This document shows positions 34,254 through 35,573 of a DNA stretch of 35,573 nt, piece after piece (within the stretch, counting starts at the first letter, position 1; the number at the start of each line of letters is the position of its first letter). Made by a program: the position numbers and the translations under genes. The stretch comes from an uncultured Lysobacteraceae bacterium (lineage in GTDB: Bacteria > Pseudomonadota > Gammaproteobacteria > Xanthomonadales > Xanthomonadaceae): contig CALCNV010000004.1 in assembly GCA_937897645.1 (NCBI GenBank), forward strand, positions 1-35,573, in the 5' to 3' direction. Under the pieces are notes generated by a model that worked only from the letters and a program-made list of their open reading frames with translations, made no database searches and was not told where the DNA came from.

Positions 34254-34682
34254 TCAGCGCGGCTTGACGGCTAGCAGTTCGACTTCGAACACCAGCGATG
34301 CATTCGGCGGAATCACGCCGCCGGCGCCGCTGCTGCCGTAGCCCAGCCAGGCGGGTATCAGCAAGGTGCGCGTGCCGCCGACTTTCATGCCAGCGACCCC
34401 TTCGTCCCAGCCGCGGATGACCTTGCCGCCGCCCAGTGGAAACGTGAACGGACCGCGGTCGATTGAGCTGTCGAATTCGAGACCGCGTTTTTGCTCGGCT
34501 TTCTCGTCATACAGCCAGCCGGTGTAGTGCACGGTCACATCGCTGCCCGCGGTCGCGACGGCACCGGTACCCACTTTTACGTCGATGCGCTGCAGTTCCG
34601 CCACGCTGCCACCGGGTGGCGGGCCGGGGTCGGCGCAGGCGGAAAGCATCAGCAAGGCAAGCAGGGACAGGATCAGGCGCAT
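34254..34682 (-). CDS. FKBP-type peptidyl-prolyl isomerase lipoprotein
   Basis: This 142-residue exported isomerase speeds cis-trans turns at proline in envelope proteins. The start MRLILSLLALLMLSAC is a lipoprotein signal with lipobox LSAC and the lipidated Cys at residue 16. The FKBP domain follows (VTVHYTGWLYD, LGGGKVIRGWDEGVAGMKVGG, IPPNASLVFEVELL), with the binding-pocket aromatic residues expected. An upstream ATG at 34727 is in frame but would bury the lipobox, so 34682 is chosen. It precedes the flavoprotein gene in a two-gene unit and is divergent from the DUF6164 gene. Confidence 0.9.
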   Translation of the reverse strand: MRLILSLLALLMLSACADPGPPPGGSVAELQRIDVKVGTGAVATAGSDVTVHYTGWLYDEKAEQKRGLEFDSSIDRGPFTFPLGGGKVIRGWDEGVAGMKVGGTRTLLIPAWLGYGSSGAGGVIPPNASLVFEVELLAVKPR

Positions 34683-34756
34683 GGGGTTTACCGGTGGAGG
34701 AGGCGGGCAGGGTAACGCATGCGCCAAGTCGCCAGCCCGACCGTTATCATGGGCGC

Positions 34757-35122
34757 ATGGCCAAACTGCTGCTCAACCTGCGCAACGTACCCGATGATGA
34801 AGCTGACGAGGTGCGCGCGTGGCTGGGGGAAAACGCGATTGCCTTCCACGAAACCAGGCCCAGTCCGTGGGGGATTTCCCATGGCGGCATCTGGGTCTCG
34901 GAGGATGCAGACATCGTCCGCGCCAAGGCGCTGATGGCCGACTACCAGCGCGAACGCCGCGAGACAGCCTTGGCGCGCCAGGCGGCTGCCGAGCGGGATG
35001 GCACCGCCGAGACCTTCGGGACCCTGTGGCGTGACCGGCCGTGGTACGTGCTGGGGATGCTGATTGCGATCATCGGCATCATCGTGATGACCGTGATGCT
35101 GCCGCAGCTGTTCCTGCGCTGA
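34757..35122 (+). CDS. DUF6164-family small membrane protein
   Basis: This 121-residue protein has a soluble N-terminal part with MAKLLLNLRNVPDDEADEVR and the motif SPWGISHGGIWV, then a charged helix. A single C-terminal membrane segment (YVLGMLIAIIGIIVMTVML) comes just before the end. This is the DUF6164 arrangement; the N-terminal part resembles the DUF2007/PII-like signal-transducing fold in length. The function is unknown. The ATG at 34757 has no strong ribosome-binding site; a TATCAT only 7 bases upstream would suit a very short leader. Confidence 0.85.
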   Translation: MAKLLLNLRNVPDDEADEVRAWLGENAIAFHETRPSPWGISHGGIWVSEDADIVRAKALMADYQRERRETALARQAAAERDGTAETFGTLWRDRPWYVLGMLIAIIGIIVMTVMLPQLFLR

Positions 35123-35143
35123 TCGAGGAACAATCGCCTGCTT

Positions 35144-35573
35144 TCAGGTGAAGAGTTCGCCCAACGCGGCCAGCATGGCGCTCCAGCCTTCACGCACCTG
35201 TTGCGCATGGCCGGCCCATTTGGCATCCATGCGATGGGTCAGGATCAGCACGCTACCCATGCCTGAAGGCGCCAGGTCGATCTGCACTCGGCTGAACGCG
35301 TCGTCCGGCGCACCTTTCACCGCCCAGGTCATCGCCAGGCGCCGGGGGCGTTCGATTTCGAGGTAATGCCCGGTGTGTTCGATGAACTGGCCACTGCGCC
35401 GTACCTGCAGCGAGAAACGGCCGCCAACCTGCGGATCCACGTCCAGGCGCAGCAGCTTCACGTCATGGATGTGCGCACCGAACATCCAGCGCCCCATTTC
35501 ACGCGGCACCAGCCAGGCGTCGAAGACCTGGTCCGGGGTGGCATTGAAATGGTGGCTTACATGAACATCGATA
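35144..35573 (-). CDS. SRPBCC/AHSA1-like protein, cut by window edge
   Basis: This is the C-terminal ~142 residues of a protein whose start lies beyond the right edge; the frame is open to the last base. The visible N-terminal part (VSHHFNATPDQVFDAWL, MGRWMF) and the later SGQFIEHTGHYLEIERPRRL and GWSAMLAALGELF are typical of SRPBCC/Aha1-type lipid- or ligand-binding domains, such as START-fold stress proteins and polyketide cyclase-like proteins. The ligand is unknown. It is convergent with the DUF6164 gene, with 21 bases between stops. Confidence 0.8.
   Translation of the reverse strand, partial: IDVHVSHHFNATPDQVFDAWLVPREMGRWMFGAHIHDVKLLRLDVDPQVGGRFSLQVRRSGQFIEHTGHYLEIERPRRLAMTWAVKGAPDDAFSRVQIDLAPSGMGSVLILTHRMDAKWAGHAQQVREGWSAMLAALGELFT

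Noticed and set aside
1..35573. tRNA, rRNA or riboswitch genes
   Set aside because: I saw no tRNA T-arm/CCA patterns, rRNA segments or known riboswitch cores when reading the spacers; a covariance-model scan would be the decisive test.

Overview
The window is a GC-rich stretch of a gammaproteobacterial chromosome, most likely a member of the Xanthomonadaceae/Lysobacteraceae (Lysobacter, Thermomonas or Pseudoxanthomonas-like). This is an inference from strong GC third-position bias, frequent TTG/GTG starts with good ribosome-binding sites, and typical gene families (PA4780-type RIO kinase, DUF6164, YczE-like and DUF2189 membrane proteins, tryptophan-halogenase family, YkgJ). The spacers carry the GTAGGAGC-, CCCGGG- and GAGAGGGG-type dispersed palindromes common in this group. 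No rRNA, tRNA, CRISPR array, integrase or intact insertion sequence was found. The content looks like ordinary chromosomal accessory and housekeeping genes rather than a mobile island.

Layout. 1-560 is a ~168-bp tandem repeat, three full periods plus a partial one, built around paired CCCGGCG/CGCCGGG palindromes. 936-3236 is a membrane GGDEF-EAL c-di-GMP protein. 3307-5283 (minus) is a TIR domain-transmembrane-TPR protein. 5738-8654 holds a flotillin and a secreted M20 peptidase. 8851-11669 holds a flavin-dependent halogenase-family protein and a secreted CE2-type esterase. 11791-14073 is a pair of secreted proteins (DUF4034-like and unknown). 14200-15129 is a cytoplasmic M14 carboxypeptidase, convergent with a secreted vanadium-haloperoxidase-like protein at 15237-16538. 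A repeat-rich 675-base spacer precedes a FadD-type acyl-CoA ligase (17215-18888).

The right half is mostly small metabolic and house-cleaning genes: ThpR and a DUF2189 membrane protein (ATGA overlap), a Tat-exported class-V aminotransferase fold protein, a YbiI-like zinc finger, a Q/R- and Tyr-rich secreted protein, an HD hydrolase, a YgjP-like metallopeptidase, a YczE-like membrane protein, YkgJ, a second SGNH hydrolase, a phospholipase-D-like protein, RidA, a 33-residue Lys-rich protein, an RsuA/RluF-family pseudouridine synthase, a RIO kinase, DUF1993, a 64-residue protein, a TIGR03862-type flavoprotein coupled to an FKBP lipoprotein, DUF6164, and a truncated SRPBCC protein at the right edge.

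Most genes stand alone or in pairs, and no large operon is visible. The points most worth a second look are the tandem repeat, the TIR-TM-TPR protein, the haloperoxidase-like protein that lost its SGH motif, the low-complexity Q/R/Y protein, the secreted pair at 11791-14073, and genes whose ends lie against dispersed palindromes.
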